Assembly: GCF_011761235.1 (NCBI RefSeq)
Contig: NZ_JAAOYW010000001.1
Location: 496,781-560,780 of the forward strand
Direction of reading: 5' to 3'
DNA from: Frigoribacterium faeni
GTDB lineage: Bacteria; Actinomycetota; Actinomycetes; Actinomycetales; Microbacteriaceae
Length of the DNA: 64,000 nt
Shown: positions 28,237-36,450 of the stretch, piece by piece
How positions within the stretch are numbered: position 1 is the first letter of the stretch
Layout of the letters: the number at the start of each line of letters is the position of its first letter
Notes under the pieces: model-generated
Database searches by the model: none
Seen by the model: only the letters and a program-made list of their open reading frames with translations
Told to the model about the DNA's origin: nothing
Translations under genes and position numbers: made by a program

Positions 28237-29042
28237 CCGACCTCGACCCCACCCGCGCCGACGCGCCCCTGCTCAGCGGGCGCGGGCTCTCGCGCACCTT
28301 CACGCTCCCCCGACGGTCGCCGTTCCAGCCGGGGCCGGTGCGGCACGCCCTCGTCGACGCCGACCTCGACGTCGGCCGGGGCGAGAGCGTCGCCCTGATC
28401 GGCGAGTCGGGCTCGGGCAAGTCGACCCTGGTGCGCCTGCTGCTCGCCCTCGACCGTCCCACCGCGGGCACGGTGACGTTCGACGGGCGGGAGGTGCGGC
28501 CCGACCGCGCGTCGCGCCTCCGCTGGTTCCGCCGGCGCACCGGGGTCGTCCTGCAGGACCCGTACAGCTCGCTCGACCCCCGCATGCGCGTCGGCGACGT
28601 CGTGGCCGAGCCGCTGCGCCTGCTGCACCTGCCGGGCGACCACCCGGGGATGGTCGCCGAGGTGCTCGAGCGGGTCGGCCTCGACCGACGCGACGTCGAC
28701 GCCTGGCCGCACGAGCTGAGCGGAGGCCAGCGCCAGCGCGTCGCCCTGGCGCGCGCCGTCGTGCACGGCCCCGAGCTGCTCGTCGGCGACGAGCCGATGA
28801 GCGCGCTCGACGTCACCGTGCGCGCCCAGGTGCTCGCCCTGCTCGCCGAGCTGCGCGACGACCTCGGGCTGTCGCTGCTGATCGTGTCGCACGACGTCGG
28901 CCTCGTGCAGCACCTCAGCGACCGCGTCGCCGTGCTGCAGGGCGGGCGCATCGTCGAGCAGGGCGTCACGGCCGAGGTGCTGGCGCGGCCGCGGCACGAC
29001 TACACGCGGCGGCTCATCGCCTCGGTGCCGACGCTCGACTGA
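28233..29042 (+). CDS. Peptide/nickel-type ABC ATPase (DppF-like)
   Basis: 269 aa second ATPase: Walker A GESGSGKS, Q-loop VLQDPYSSLDPRM, signature LSGGQRQR, Walker B LLVGDEPMSALD, H-loop SHD. The VRHALVDADLDVGRGE start is DppF-type. GTG start overlaps the DppD-like stop. Last gene of the importer. Confidence 0.92.
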   Translation: MTDLDPTRADAPLLSGRGLSRTFTLPRRSPFQPGPVRHALVDADLDVGRGESVALIGESGSGKSTLVRLLLALDRPTAGTVTFDGREVRPDRASRLRWFRRRTGVVLQDPYSSLDPRMRVGDVVAEPLRLLHLPGDHPGMVAEVLERVGLDRRDVDAWPHELSGGQRQRVALARAVVHGPELLVGDEPMSALDVTVRAQVLALLAELRDDLGLSLLIVSHDVGLVQHLSDRVAVLQGGRIVEQGVTAEVLARPRHDYTRRLIASVPTLD

Positions 29043-29074
29043 CCGCGGCGCTCGTGCCCGGCCGGTGCCGGTGC

Positions 29075-29119
29075 CGGGTCCCGGGCCGGTGCCGTTACGG
29101 AGCGCGGGTCCCGGGCCGG
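29075..29119. repeat. 15-base direct repeat between convergent genes
   Basis: CGGGTCCCGGGCCGG is present at 29075-29089 and 29105-29119, 30 bases apart, in the 90-base gap between the ABC operon and the convergent amidase gene. Each unit contains the palindrome CCCGGG and could act as a weak terminator structure. Confidence 0.6.
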
Positions 29120-29132
29120 GACCGCGCGTGCC

Positions 29133-30566
29133 TCACCAGCAGTCGGGGTGCCGCCGCTGCCAGCGCAGCCGACGTTCGAGCTGGGCGCCGATCGCGAGCA
29201 GCACGTCCTCGCGGCCAGGCCGGCCGATCAGCTGCACGCCGGCGGGGAGCCCGTCGACCTCGGCCACGGGCAGCGAGATCGCGGGGAGGCCGGCCACGTT
29301 GACGAACGACGTGAACGGCGACACGAGGCACTGCTGCTCGAACGCCCGCTCGGGGTCGTCGGCGTCGTGCCAGCCGAGCTCGGGCGGCAGCAGGGCGAGC
29401 GAGGGCGTGAGCACGGCGTCGAAGCGGTCGAAGGCCGCGATGACGGTCTGCTCGAAGGCGCTGAGGCCGGCGAGGGCCGCGCCGAGCTCGCGGGCGCCGA
29501 GCTCGCGGCCGCGCCGCACGAGCCACGCCGTCATCGGCTCGAGCAGGGCGAGGTCGTCGTCGGTCTCGGCCGGGATGCCCGCGGCCCCGGCCTGCCAGAT
29601 GGTGCGGAACAGCGTCGGGTAGTCCGAGCCCGGCAACGCGGCCTCCTCGACGCCGTGGCCCATGGTCGCGAGCTGGTCGGCGGTGTCGCGGAGCACCCCG
29701 AGGAGGCGCGGGTCGACCCGGACGTCGTAGGCGTCGTCCCACGGGCTGGCCGTGAGCACGCCGAGCTGGAAGCGTCCCTCGCCCCGCACGGCCGTGCCGA
29801 GCCACGCACCGTCCGGCGACGCCGCCGCGCGGAGCGCGAAGTGGTCGCGGGGCGGCCTGCCGTCGGGCGAGACCATCGCGTCGAGCAGCATGGCGGCGTC
29901 GGCGACGCTGCGGGCGATCGGCCCGCCGACCGCGAGCCCGCCCAGGCTCGTGATGCCCGACTGGGCGGGCACCCGGCCCCGTGACGGCTTCAGCCCGACG
30001 AGCCCGGTCATCGCCGCGGGGATCCGGATGGACCCGCCGCCGTCGGAGCCGGGCGCGAACGGCAGCAGACCCGCGGCGACGGCGGCCGCCGCTCCCCCGC
30101 TCGAGCCGCCGGCGCCGAGGTCGCGCCGCCACGGGTTGCGGGTGACCGGGCCGACGAGGGGCTCGGTGTAGCCGGTGAGGCCGAACTCGGGCGTCGCCGT
30201 CTTGCCGAGGCTCACGGCGCCGGCCTCCGTCAGCACGGCCGAGATCTCGGAGTCCTGCTGGGCGACCCGCCCGCGGCTGAGCCGGGAGCCGAGACCGGTC
30301 GGCAGCCCGGCCCGGTCGGTGAGGTCCTTGTCGGCGAGGGGCAGGCCCCACAGCGGCGCGGTGCTGCGCCCGCCGCGGCCCAGCTCGTCGGCGCGGTCGC
30401 GGGCCGCCTCGGCGCCCACGGCGACGAACGCGCCGACTCCCTCGTCGCCGCCGTCGAGCCGCTCGATGCGGGCGAGGTAGTGGTCGGTCAGCTCGCGGGG
30501 CGTGACCTCGCCGCGGCGGAGCCAGTCCCACTGCTCCTGGGCGCTGAGGTGGTGGAGTTCGAACAC
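29133..30566 (-). CDS. Amidase-signature family amidase
   Basis: 477 aa cytoplasmic hydrolase with the Ser-cisSer-Lys triad: lysine in LPLADKDL and the amidase signature GAGGSSGGAAAAVAAGLLPF followed by APGSDGGGSIRIPAA. It ends with LPAGVQLIGRPGREDVLLAI, usual for the family. Substrate unknown; members act on aryl or aliphatic amides. GTG start at 30566, 10 bases after the GNAT stop, so possibly co-transcribed. Confidence 0.9.
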   Translation of the reverse strand: MFELHHLSAQEQWDWLRRGEVTPRELTDHYLARIERLDGGDEGVGAFVAVGAEAARDRADELGRGGRSTAPLWGLPLADKDLTDRAGLPTGLGSRLSRGRVAQQDSEISAVLTEAGAVSLGKTATPEFGLTGYTEPLVGPVTRNPWRRDLGAGGSSGGAAAAVAAGLLPFAPGSDGGGSIRIPAAMTGLVGLKPSRGRVPAQSGITSLGGLAVGGPIARSVADAAMLLDAMVSPDGRPPRDHFALRAAASPDGAWLGTAVRGEGRFQLGVLTASPWDDAYDVRVDPRLLGVLRDTADQLATMGHGVEEAALPGSDYPTLFRTIWQAGAAGIPAETDDDLALLEPMTAWLVRRGRELGARELGAALAGLSAFEQTVIAAFDRFDAVLTPSLALLPPELGWHDADDPERAFEQQCLVSPFTSFVNVAGLPAISLPVAEVDGLPAGVQLIGRPGREDVLLAIGAQLERRLRWQRRHPDCW

Positions 30567-30576
30567 GCCCCCGAGC

Positions 30577-31173
30577 CTAGGCTCGACGGCGACGCTTCTT
30601 CAGCGACTTCTGCATCGTGACCGTGCCGAGCCAGCGGCCGAACTTGAAGCCGACGCGCCCCATGCGGCCGACCTCGACGAAGCCCAGCCGGGCGTGCAGC
30701 GCGATCGAGGCGTCGGCCTTCGCGTCCGCGATCACCGCGATCATCTCGCGGATGCCGGCGTCCCTGCAGGCCTCGACCAGCGCCTCCAGCAGGGCTCGGC
30801 CCAGCCCGCGACCGGTCGCCGCCGCCCGCAGGAAGATCGACGTCTCGACCGTGTACCGGTACGCGGCCTTGCCGCCCCAGGGCGTCGCGTGGGCGTAGCC
30901 GAGCACCTCGCCGGCCGGGCTGACGGCGACGAGGAACGGCATGCCCAGCTTCTGACCGACGGCGACCTTGCGGCGCCACTCGGCGAGGGTCGTCGCCCGC
31001 TCGTCGAAGGTCACGCTCGAGTTCGCGACGTAGTGCGCGTGGATCTCGCGGACGTAGGGCAGGTCGGCGGGCTCGACGGGCCGGACGGTGAACGCGAAGG
31101 GCGCCTCGGGGACGGGCGCAGGGCGGAGCCGTCGCGGCAGCTGCCGCCTCTGCTGGTATTCCTCCTCGAGCAC
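30577..31173 (-). CDS. GNAT acetyltransferase, phosphinothricin/methionine-sulfone type
   Basis: 198 aa from the GTG at 31173. Residues about 30-190 form a GNAT domain: VREIHAHYVANSSVTFDE matches the Pat/MddA group, and the acetyl-CoA loop is RAAATGRGLGRALL. The frame is open to 31242, but the extra residues are Arg/Pro/Gly-rich and unlikely. A basic tail (KKRRRRA) ends it. Substrate uncertain. The region just upstream carries an unusual palindrome array. Confidence 0.82.
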   Translation of the reverse strand: MLEEEYQQRRQLPRRLRPAPVPEAPFAFTVRPVEPADLPYVREIHAHYVANSSVTFDERATTLAEWRRKVAVGQKLGMPFLVAVSPAGEVLGYAHATPWGGKAAYRYTVETSIFLRAAATGRGLGRALLEALVEACRDAGIREMIAVIADAKADASIALHARLGFVEVGRMGRVGFKFGRWLGTVTMQKSLKKRRRRA

Positions 31174-31206
31174 GGGCCCACTCTGGCACGGCCGGGCCCG
31201 CCCCGG

Positions 31207-31220
31207 CGAGGAGGCGCGGC
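31207..31220 (+). repeat. Dispersed 14-mer CGAGGAGGCGCGGC, copy 3 (intergenic)
   Basis: Exact copy in the non-coding gap before the GNAT gene, where codon preference cannot explain it. Confidence 0.55.
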
Positions 31221-31249
31221 GCATTCCCCCGAGGCAGGGCACTCTCCGT

Positions 31250-31338
31250 TCAGGACGACGAGTCCTGATCCGTGCGGCCGCAGGACCGCGGGTCCTGAGC
31301 CGTGTACGACTCAGGACCCGACGGGCGCGAGTTCCTGA
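31250..31338. repeat. Array of TCAGGAC/GTCCTGA inverted repeats
   Basis: In the ung-GNAT gap, half-sites recur at about 30-31 base steps. TCAGGAC-5-GTCCTGA is at 31250-31268, CAGGAC-5-GTCCTG at 31281-31297, and TCAGGA...TCCTGA at 31311-31338. Units 2 and 3 can also pair as a perfect 11-bp hairpin, CGGGTCCTGAG (31289-31299) with CTCAGGACCCG (31310-31320), over a 10-base loop. It could be a terminator for ung, a multi-site operator for the GNAT gene, or a small mobile-repeat remnant. Confidence 0.8.
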
Positions 31339-31363
31339 ACGACGACGTGCGGGTCGCGCCGAC

Positions 31364-32050
31364 TCAGGGCTGGTCGGGCAGGCGCCAGTCGACGGGCGTG
31401 CCGCCCTGCTGCACGAGCAGCTCGTCGACGCGGCTGAACGGCTTCGAGCCGAAGAAGCCGCGCGACGCCGACAGCGGGCTCGGGTGCGCCGACTGCACGG
31501 TCGGGACGTCGCCGAGGAGGGGCGCGAGGGAGGCCGCGTCGCGTCCCCACAGCAGCCCGACGAGCGGTCCGCCGCGGGCGGCGAGCACCTCGACCGCGCG
31601 TTGCGTCACGGGCTCCCAGCCCTTGCCGCGGTGCGATCCCGCTTCTCCGGGACGCACCGTCAGCACGCGGTTGAGCAGCATGACGCCGTTCCGCTGCCAC
31701 GACGTGAGGTCGCCGTGGGCGACGGGAGGGTGGCCGAGGTCGTCGTGTAGCTCGCGGTAGATGTTGGCGAGGCTGCGCGGCACGGGGCGCACGTCGGGCG
31801 CGGTGGCGAACGACAGCCCGATCGGGTGCCCCGGCGTCGGGTACGGGTCCTGTCCGACGACGAGCACCTTCACCTCGTCGAGCGGCGTCGTGAACACGCG
31901 CAGCACGGCGTCGCCGGCCGGCAGGTAGCCGCGACCGGCCCGGACCTCGGCGCGGAGGTACTCGCCCATGTCGGCGACGAGCGGCGCGACGGGCTCGAGG
32001 GCCTCGGCCCAGCTCGGGTGCACCAGCTCGGACAGCGGGCGCGCGTTCAC
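31364..32050 (-). CDS. ung: Uracil-DNA glycosylase (family 1)
   Basis: 228 aa. Excises uracil from DNA. Catalytic Asp68 is in [11 protein letters not shown] and His189 in [14 protein letters not shown]; both family-1 motifs are intact. GTG at 32050 overlaps the upstream stop (GTGA), making it the last gene of a coupled three-gene operon. Confidence 0.96.
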   Translation of the reverse strand: MNARPLSELVHPSWAEALEPVAPLVADMGEYLRAEVRAGRGYLPAGDAVLRVFTTPLDEVKVLVVGQDPYPTPGHPIGLSFATAPDVRPVPRSLANIYRELHDDLGHPPVAHGDLTSWQRNGVMLLNRVLTVRPGEAGSHRGKGWEPVTQRAVEVLAARGGPLVGLLWGRDAASLAPLLGDVPTVQSAHPSPLSASRGFFGSKPFSRVDELLVQQGGTPVDWRLPDQP

Positions 32051-32790
32051 TCCGCGCCCAGCGAGCCGACCGAGACGCCGACGACGTCGCCCTGCTCGTC
32101 GACCTGCGGCTCGACGCGCCAGACGCTGCCGCGGCCGAGCACGGTCAGCGCGCCCTCCCCGACGACGAGCGCGGTGTGCTCGTCGATGGCGACGCCTCCG
32201 CGGACCATCCCGGCCTCGGTGGCCGCGACGAGGCGGGTGAGGGTGCCCCACTGGGCCGCGTGCACGTCGACGGCGAGGTCGACGAGGCCGAGTCCCTCGC
32301 CGAGCTCGACCTCGTCGAGGTCCTCCGAGGCGTCCTGCGGGCAGACGGGCACGTCGCCGATCAGCCAGCCGCCGAGCAGGGCCCGGTCGGCGGCGATGGC
32401 GGCACCGGCGGAGAAGCCGACGTACGGCAGGCCGTCGCTGACGAGGAGGCGCACCTGGTCGACCAGCGGAGCCACCGCCTCCAGGTAGGCCGGCGTGAGC
32501 CCGCCGCCGACGACGAGCCCGTCGACGTCGCTGAGCACACGGGTGTCGAACGCCTCGCCGGCCTCGACGACGGTCGTGACGACCTCGCAGCGGCCGCCCG
32601 CGGCGATCAGCGCGGGGAAGCCCGTGCGCCACTCCTCGGAGGGCGAGTCGTCGGCGACGACCACGAGCACGCCGACGCGGGGCACGGCACGGCCGACCGC
32701 GCGGCCGCGCACGGCGGCCTCGGCGACGAAGAGGTCGTACAGGCCGGGCTCGTCGGGCGACCAGCCGCCGCCCACCAGGTGGATGCTCAC
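32047..32790 (-). CDS. Peptidase S51-like (dipeptidase E/cyanophycinase fold) protein
   Basis: 247 aa, class I glutamine-amidotransferase-like fold with the nucleophile Ser in [15 protein letters not shown] and the preceding [14 protein letters not shown]. Probably a cytoplasmic serine peptidase acting on small peptides; the substrate is unknown. GTG start overlaps the phosphoribosyltransferase stop and its stop overlaps ung. Confidence 0.85.
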   Translation of the reverse strand: MSIHLVGGGWSPDEPGLYDLFVAEAAVRGRAVGRAVPRVGVLVVVADDSPSEEWRTGFPALIAAGGRCEVVTTVVEAGEAFDTRVLSDVDGLVVGGGLTPAYLEAVAPLVDQVRLLVSDGLPYVGFSAGAAIAADRALLGGWLIGDVPVCPQDASEDLDEVELGEGLGLVDLAVDVHAAQWGTLTRLVAATEAGMVRGGVAIDEHTALVVGEGALTVLGRGSVWRVEPQVDEQGDVVGVSVGSLGAE

Positions 32791-33395
32791 GACGCGTCCC
32801 CCTGACCGGCGTCGCGCGTCACGGGAGGCAGGGCGCTCCACGGGAACGTGATCCACTGGTCGGTGCGCTTCCAGGTGAAGTCGGGCTCGAGGATCGTCTG
32901 CGGCTTCGTGTAGAGGCACACCGTGCGGACCTCGGAGGCGACCTCGGCGAGCAGGTCGCGGACGAGCGCGAGGGTGCGGCCCGAGTCGGAGACGTCGTCG
33001 ACGACGAGCACGCGCTTGCCGGCGAGCGCCGGGGCGTCGAGGGTCGGCGGCAGCAGGACGGGCTCGGGCAGGCGCTCGTCGACGCCGGTGTAGAACTCGA
33101 CGTTGATCGAGCCGCACATCTTGGTGTCCAGCGCGTACGAGATGGCGCCGGCGAGCACGAGGCCGCCCCGGGCGACGGCGACGATGACGTCGGGCGCGAA
33201 GTCGGCCGCGACCACGTCGCGGGCGAGGTGGCGTGCAGCCTCGCCGAACTCGAGCCAGCCGAGCACCTCACGGTCGGACGAGGAGGCGGGGGCCGCGGCG
33301 TCGGGATCGCCCGCCACGTCGTCCTCCAGAGCCACGCCCGTCCCGGTGGCCGACGAGGGGTCGAGGTCGGACGGGGCGTCGGGTGAGGAGACCAT
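32787..33395 (-). CDS. Phosphoribosyltransferase-domain protein
   Basis: 202 aa. The type I PRTase PRPP loop is [16 protein letters not shown] (about residues 120-135), and [16 protein letters not shown] forms the early substrate loop. It resembles Gpt/xanthine-guanine or hypoxanthine PRTases, which salvage purines. An acidic, probably disordered N-terminal extension (about 40 residues) is unusual. ATG at 33395; first gene of the operon with the S51-like gene and ung. Confidence 0.85.
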   Translation of the reverse strand: MVSSPDAPSDLDPSSATGTGVALEDDVAGDPDAAAPASSSDREVLGWLEFGEAARHLARDVVAADFAPDVIVAVARGGLVLAGAISYALDTKMCGSINVEFYTGVDERLPEPVLLPPTLDAPALAGKRVLVVDDVSDSGRTLALVRDLLAEVASEVRTVCLYTKPQTILEPDFTWKRTDQWITFPWSALPPVTRDAGQGDAS

Positions 33396-33491
33396 CCCGC
33401 AACCGTACCGGCCCGCGGCGCGCTCGGCGACGCCCGTCGGCCGCCCTGCGAGTGACGGCCGCCGGGCGGCGGTGCCGCCGGTGTCGTCAGC

Positions 33492-33866
33492 TCACGTCGT
33501 GACGGGCTTGCTGAAGAGGTTGACGACGTTCCCGTCGGGGTCGCGGACCAGCGCGGACCGGTTGCCCCACGGCATCGTCGTCGGTTCGAGGAGCACGTAC
33601 CCTGCCCCGAGGCGGAGCCGGTCGACGTCGCCGTCGACGTCGGCGACCTCGAACTCGATCACCACGGATCGGTTCGTCGCGGGCCGCAGAGCTCCGTCGA
33701 GCATCGCGACGGTGGCGGAATCGGCGATCGCGAGGGTCCCGCCCGGGCCGCTGAACTGGGCGAAGACCGGCGCGGGACGCTCGGCCTGTCGACCGGTGAC
33801 CCGTTCGTAGAAGGCGACGAGACCCTCGAGGTCGTCGGTGACGATGCGGATGGAGGTTAACGACAT
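33492..33866 (-). CDS. VOC (glyoxalase/bleomycin-resistance) family protein
   Basis: 124 aa, one VOC domain with the beta-alpha-beta-beta-beta repeats (SIRIVTDDLEGLVAFYERVTG and FEVADVDGDVDRLRL) and the terminal RDPDGNVVNLFS. AAGGA precedes the ATG at 33866. Substrate unknown. The WYL regulator is encoded 98 bases upstream on the same strand and may control it. Confidence 0.87.
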   Translation of the reverse strand: MSLTSIRIVTDDLEGLVAFYERVTGRQAERPAPVFAQFSGPGGTLAIADSATVAMLDGALRPATNRSVVIEFEVADVDGDVDRLRLGAGYVLLEPTTMPWGNRSALVRDPDGNVVNLFSKPVTT

Positions 33867-33964
33867 GGGGGTTCCTTCGGTGACGTCGGCGAGTGGAGAG
33901 CGCCAGCTTCTCGGGTCGTCGCGACACCGTCCTGTCGGTGTTTCCGCAGGTCGGCCGCAACGGC

Positions 33965-34660
33965 TCAGTCGTCGATGACCGGCCGCAGCCGTCCGTAGGG
34001 GATCGCGAGGTCCTCCGATCGGAGAGTGCGCCGCGGGGGCCGTTCGTCGGTCACCTCGACCGAGAGCATCCGGTCTCCCCGGAACGCCCGCACCCCGTCG
34101 CGCAGTCGGCACCAGGCGATCAGGTACCACTGCCCGTCCTTCCCGATCGACCCCAGGGGCTCCACGTCCCGGGTGGTCTCCGCACCGCCGGCGGCCGCGT
34201 AGCGCAGCCGCACCACGCGATCCCCGCGGAGGGCCGCCGCGAACTCGACCGGCACGACCGCGTCGTCCTCGCTCTCCAGGAAGTGCACGCGGGAGGCCAG
34301 CCCGACGGCACGCGCAGCGTCCCCGTCGGGCATCACCGCGAGCATCTTGCGGGCAGCGGTCCGGGCAGACAGCCGGAACGGTCCGCTCCGGAGGCTCCCG
34401 AGCCCGATGAGGACGGCGAGCGCCTCGTCCAGCGTGAAGCCGGCCGGTCCGAGCGACGCCGACGCGTCGATGACGTACCCACCCGTCCGGCCGGGTTCCG
34501 CCCAGATCGGCAGCCCCGACTGCTGCAACGCGGCGAGGTCGCGCTCGATGGTCCGCACCGACACCTCGAACCGCTCTGCGAGGCGTCGCGCACTCCGCGG
34601 TCGCGGCGCGACAGCCCTCAGCTCCTCCACGATGCCGTAGAGACGATCGGTGCGATTCAC
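33965..34660 (-). CDS. WYL-domain DeoR-type transcriptional regulator
   Basis: 231 aa. N-terminal winged helix-turn-helix (about residues 3-60, RRLAERFEVSVRTIERDLAAL), then a WYL domain with QWYLIAWCRLRDGVRAFRGDRM. WYL regulators sense nucleic acid or small ligands. GTG start at 34660. The downstream VOC gene is the likely neighbour target. Confidence 0.9.
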   Translation of the reverse strand: MNRTDRLYGIVEELRAVAPRPRSARRLAERFEVSVRTIERDLAALQQSGLPIWAEPGRTGGYVIDASASLGPAGFTLDEALAVLIGLGSLRSGPFRLSARTAARKMLAVMPDGDAARAVGLASRVHFLESEDDAVVPVEFAAALRGDRVVRLRYAAAGGAETTRDVEPLGSIGKDGQWYLIAWCRLRDGVRAFRGDRMLSVEVTDERPPRRTLRSEDLAIPYGRLRPVIDD

Positions 34661-34867
34661 GGACCCATCATCCGTCAGGTCGCCGTCTCTGCCGCGCTGG
34701 ACGGCCCCGCCCCGTCGACCTGCGCCTCCTCGTCAGCCGGCGCGCACGGCGGCGGGCTGGTCGATGGCCGGCGCGGATGACGTGATCGACGTGATCTCCT
34801 CTGCCGGGAGCCGTGGACGCGTCAGACCGTCGCAGGGGCCGACCGTGCTCGCCTGGAGACGCGTCGC

Positions 34868-35359
34868 TCAGGACGCGACCGGGACCGCGATCTCGGTCTC
34901 CGCCTCCTCAGCTGCCGGTGATGACGACACGAGTTCCAGGTGCCCGTCCGAGCGTCGACGGAACACCGGCCTGGGCTCGGCCGTGGACGTGTCTCGCTGT
35001 GGACTCGCGGCGCTCTTCGTGGGGACGCGCTCTGTCCGAAGGGAGCGGTCGTCGACGACGGCCTCCGCTGCGTGGTCGCCGGCCATGGTCGTGGTCGCGG
35101 AGACCGCGTCAGGGGCGAGGGCGCGTCCGATGATGGCCCGGGGATCGTACCGGCGCGGGTCGAGCTTCTTCCAGTCGTCCACGTCGATGTCGACGCCGAG
35201 TTCATCACGCATGCGCTGTTCGGTGCTCGTCAGGTGATGACGGAACGCCCGAACGGTGCTGCCGAGGCGCTCGGCGAGGTGGGGCAGCCGCTCGGGGCCG
35301 AAGAGGATCGCGACGAGCACGGCGATGAGCAGCAGTTTGTCTGCGGTGAGTCCGATCAC
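34868..35359 (-). CDS. tatB: TatB-like twin-arginine translocase subunit
   Basis: 163 aa. One N-terminal helix followed by the Phe-Gly hinge (LLIAVLVAILFGPERLPHLA, residues 10-29), then an amphipathic helix and a long Asp/Arg-rich tail, as in TatB. AAGGAG lies 8 bases before the GTG at 35359. Third translocase gene of the dioxygenase-tatA-tatC-tatB cassette; the order with tatB last is unusual. Confidence 0.85.
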   Translation of the reverse strand: MIGLTADKLLLIAVLVAILFGPERLPHLAERLGSTVRAFRHHLTSTEQRMRDELGVDIDVDDWKKLDPRRYDPRAIIGRALAPDAVSATTTMAGDHAAEAVVDDRSLRTERVPTKSAASPQRDTSTAEPRPVFRRRSDGHLELVSSSPAAEEAETEIAVPVAS

Positions 35360-35404
35360 GGGGGCGCTCCTTGACGAGGGTGGGTTCGGGGGGGTCAGGC
35401 CAGG

Positions 35405-36241
35405 TCAGCCGCCCACGACGCTGCGCGTGTCGTCGGCACGGGTCGGGGCGGGCGCACGGGTCGTGGCGGCGGCTCGCCGGGCGGCGGCACGGTCGTGGAC
35501 GAGGGCGACACCGGCTGCGCAGGCGAAGAGCAGGCACAGGGGCACCGCGAGCAGGAACATCGAGGCGACGTCGGCCGACGGGGTCGCGACGGCAGAGAAG
35601 ACGACGACCGCGACGATGACGACCCGCCAGCTCCGCACGATCGTGCGTCCGGACAGGACGCCGATCACGTTGAGCAGCACCACGAAGACGGGCGAGACGA
35701 ACGCCACGCCTGAGACGAGCACGAGCTTGACGACGAAGTCGACGTAGTAGGCGGCGTCGAGGACGGTGCTGTCCTCGACGGGTGCGAAGCCCGCGAGCAC
35801 CGAGACGATGTGCGGGAAGACGGACGACCCGGCAGCGCATCCTGCGGCGAAGAGAGGCACCGCCGTGACGGTGAAGCCGACGACCCACCGTCGCTCCGTG
35901 CGGGTCAGTCCCGGCAGGGCGAAGGCGAGTGCCTGCCAGAGCACGACGGGCCCGGCGAGGGCGACCCCGCAGTAGAGGGCGATGCGGAGCCTCAGGTCGA
36001 ACGCGCTGCTGACGCTGGCGTAGTTCAACGTCGCTTCACGAGAGGTCGCGAGCGCCTCGATCGGCGCTCGGACCAGGTCGAGGACCGTGCCGGAGAGGAA
36101 CCACCCGACGACGACGCCGACGACGACCGCGAGACCGGCGCGGACCAGCCGCGATCGGAGTTCGAGCAGGTGGGCGGCTGCGGGCATCGACCCTGCGGCC
36201 GCGTCCGCTCTAGGACTGTGGGTCACGTGCCGCGACGACAT
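35405..36241 (-). CDS. tatC: TatC twin-arginine translocase subunit
   Basis: 278 aa with about six membrane helices. The N-terminal AAHLLELRSRLVRAGLAVV corresponds to the TatC signal-peptide-binding region, and VSSAFDLRLRIALYCGVAL to the conserved loop. The ATG at 36241 (GGGAG upstream) overlaps tatA by 32 bases; an ATG at 36187 giving 260 aa is a good alternative. The C-terminal ~35 residues are polar. Confidence 0.92.
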   Translation of the reverse strand: MSSRHVTHSPRADAAAGSMPAAAHLLELRSRLVRAGLAVVVGVVVGWFLSGTVLDLVRAPIEALATSREATLNYASVSSAFDLRLRIALYCGVALAGPVVLWQALAFALPGLTRTERRWVVGFTVTAVPLFAAGCAAGSSVFPHIVSVLAGFAPVEDSTVLDAAYYVDFVVKLVLVSGVAFVSPVFVVLLNVIGVLSGRTIVRSWRVVIVAVVVFSAVATPSADVASMFLLAVPLCLLFACAAGVALVHDRAAARRAAATTRAPAPTRADDTRSVVGG

Positions 36242-36410
36242 GCGGTTCTCCCGCGACGGGCTGGTCGTCCTTGAGCTCGGCCTTGACGATCTTCATGGAC
36301 TGGCCGATGCTCCGTGCCAGGTCCGGCAGCTTCGCGGCGCCGAACAGGAGCAGGACGACGGCCAGGATGACGAGGGCGTGCCAGCCGGTGAGGTTCTGGA
36401 GGAGTCCCAT
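36210..36410 (-). CDS. tatA: TatA-like twin-arginine translocase subunit
   Basis: 66 aa. Short N-terminus MGLLQNLTGWHALVILAVV, one helix, then the FGAAKLPDLARSIGQSMKI hinge and amphipathic helix, typical of pore-forming TatA. The ATG at 36410 lies 40 bases after the dioxygenase stop and the gene overlaps tatC, so one transcript is likely. Confidence 0.92.
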   Translation of the reverse strand: MGLLQNLTGWHALVILAVVLLLFGAAKLPDLARSIGQSMKIVKAELKDDQPVAGEPHVVAARDPQS

Positions 36411-36450
36411 GGGGTTCTTCTTTCTGGTGGGTGGTGTGCTGAGGGCCAGG

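Noticed and set aside
30577-31173. Herbicide- or antibiotic-resistance determinant (bar/pat)
   Set aside because: The family resembles Pat/MddA, but such chromosomal GNATs commonly act on methionine sulfone/sulfoximine or other substrates; resistance is not shown by sequence.
33492-33866. Bleomycin or fosfomycin resistance protein
   Set aside because: It is a generic VOC domain; family name alone does not support resistance.
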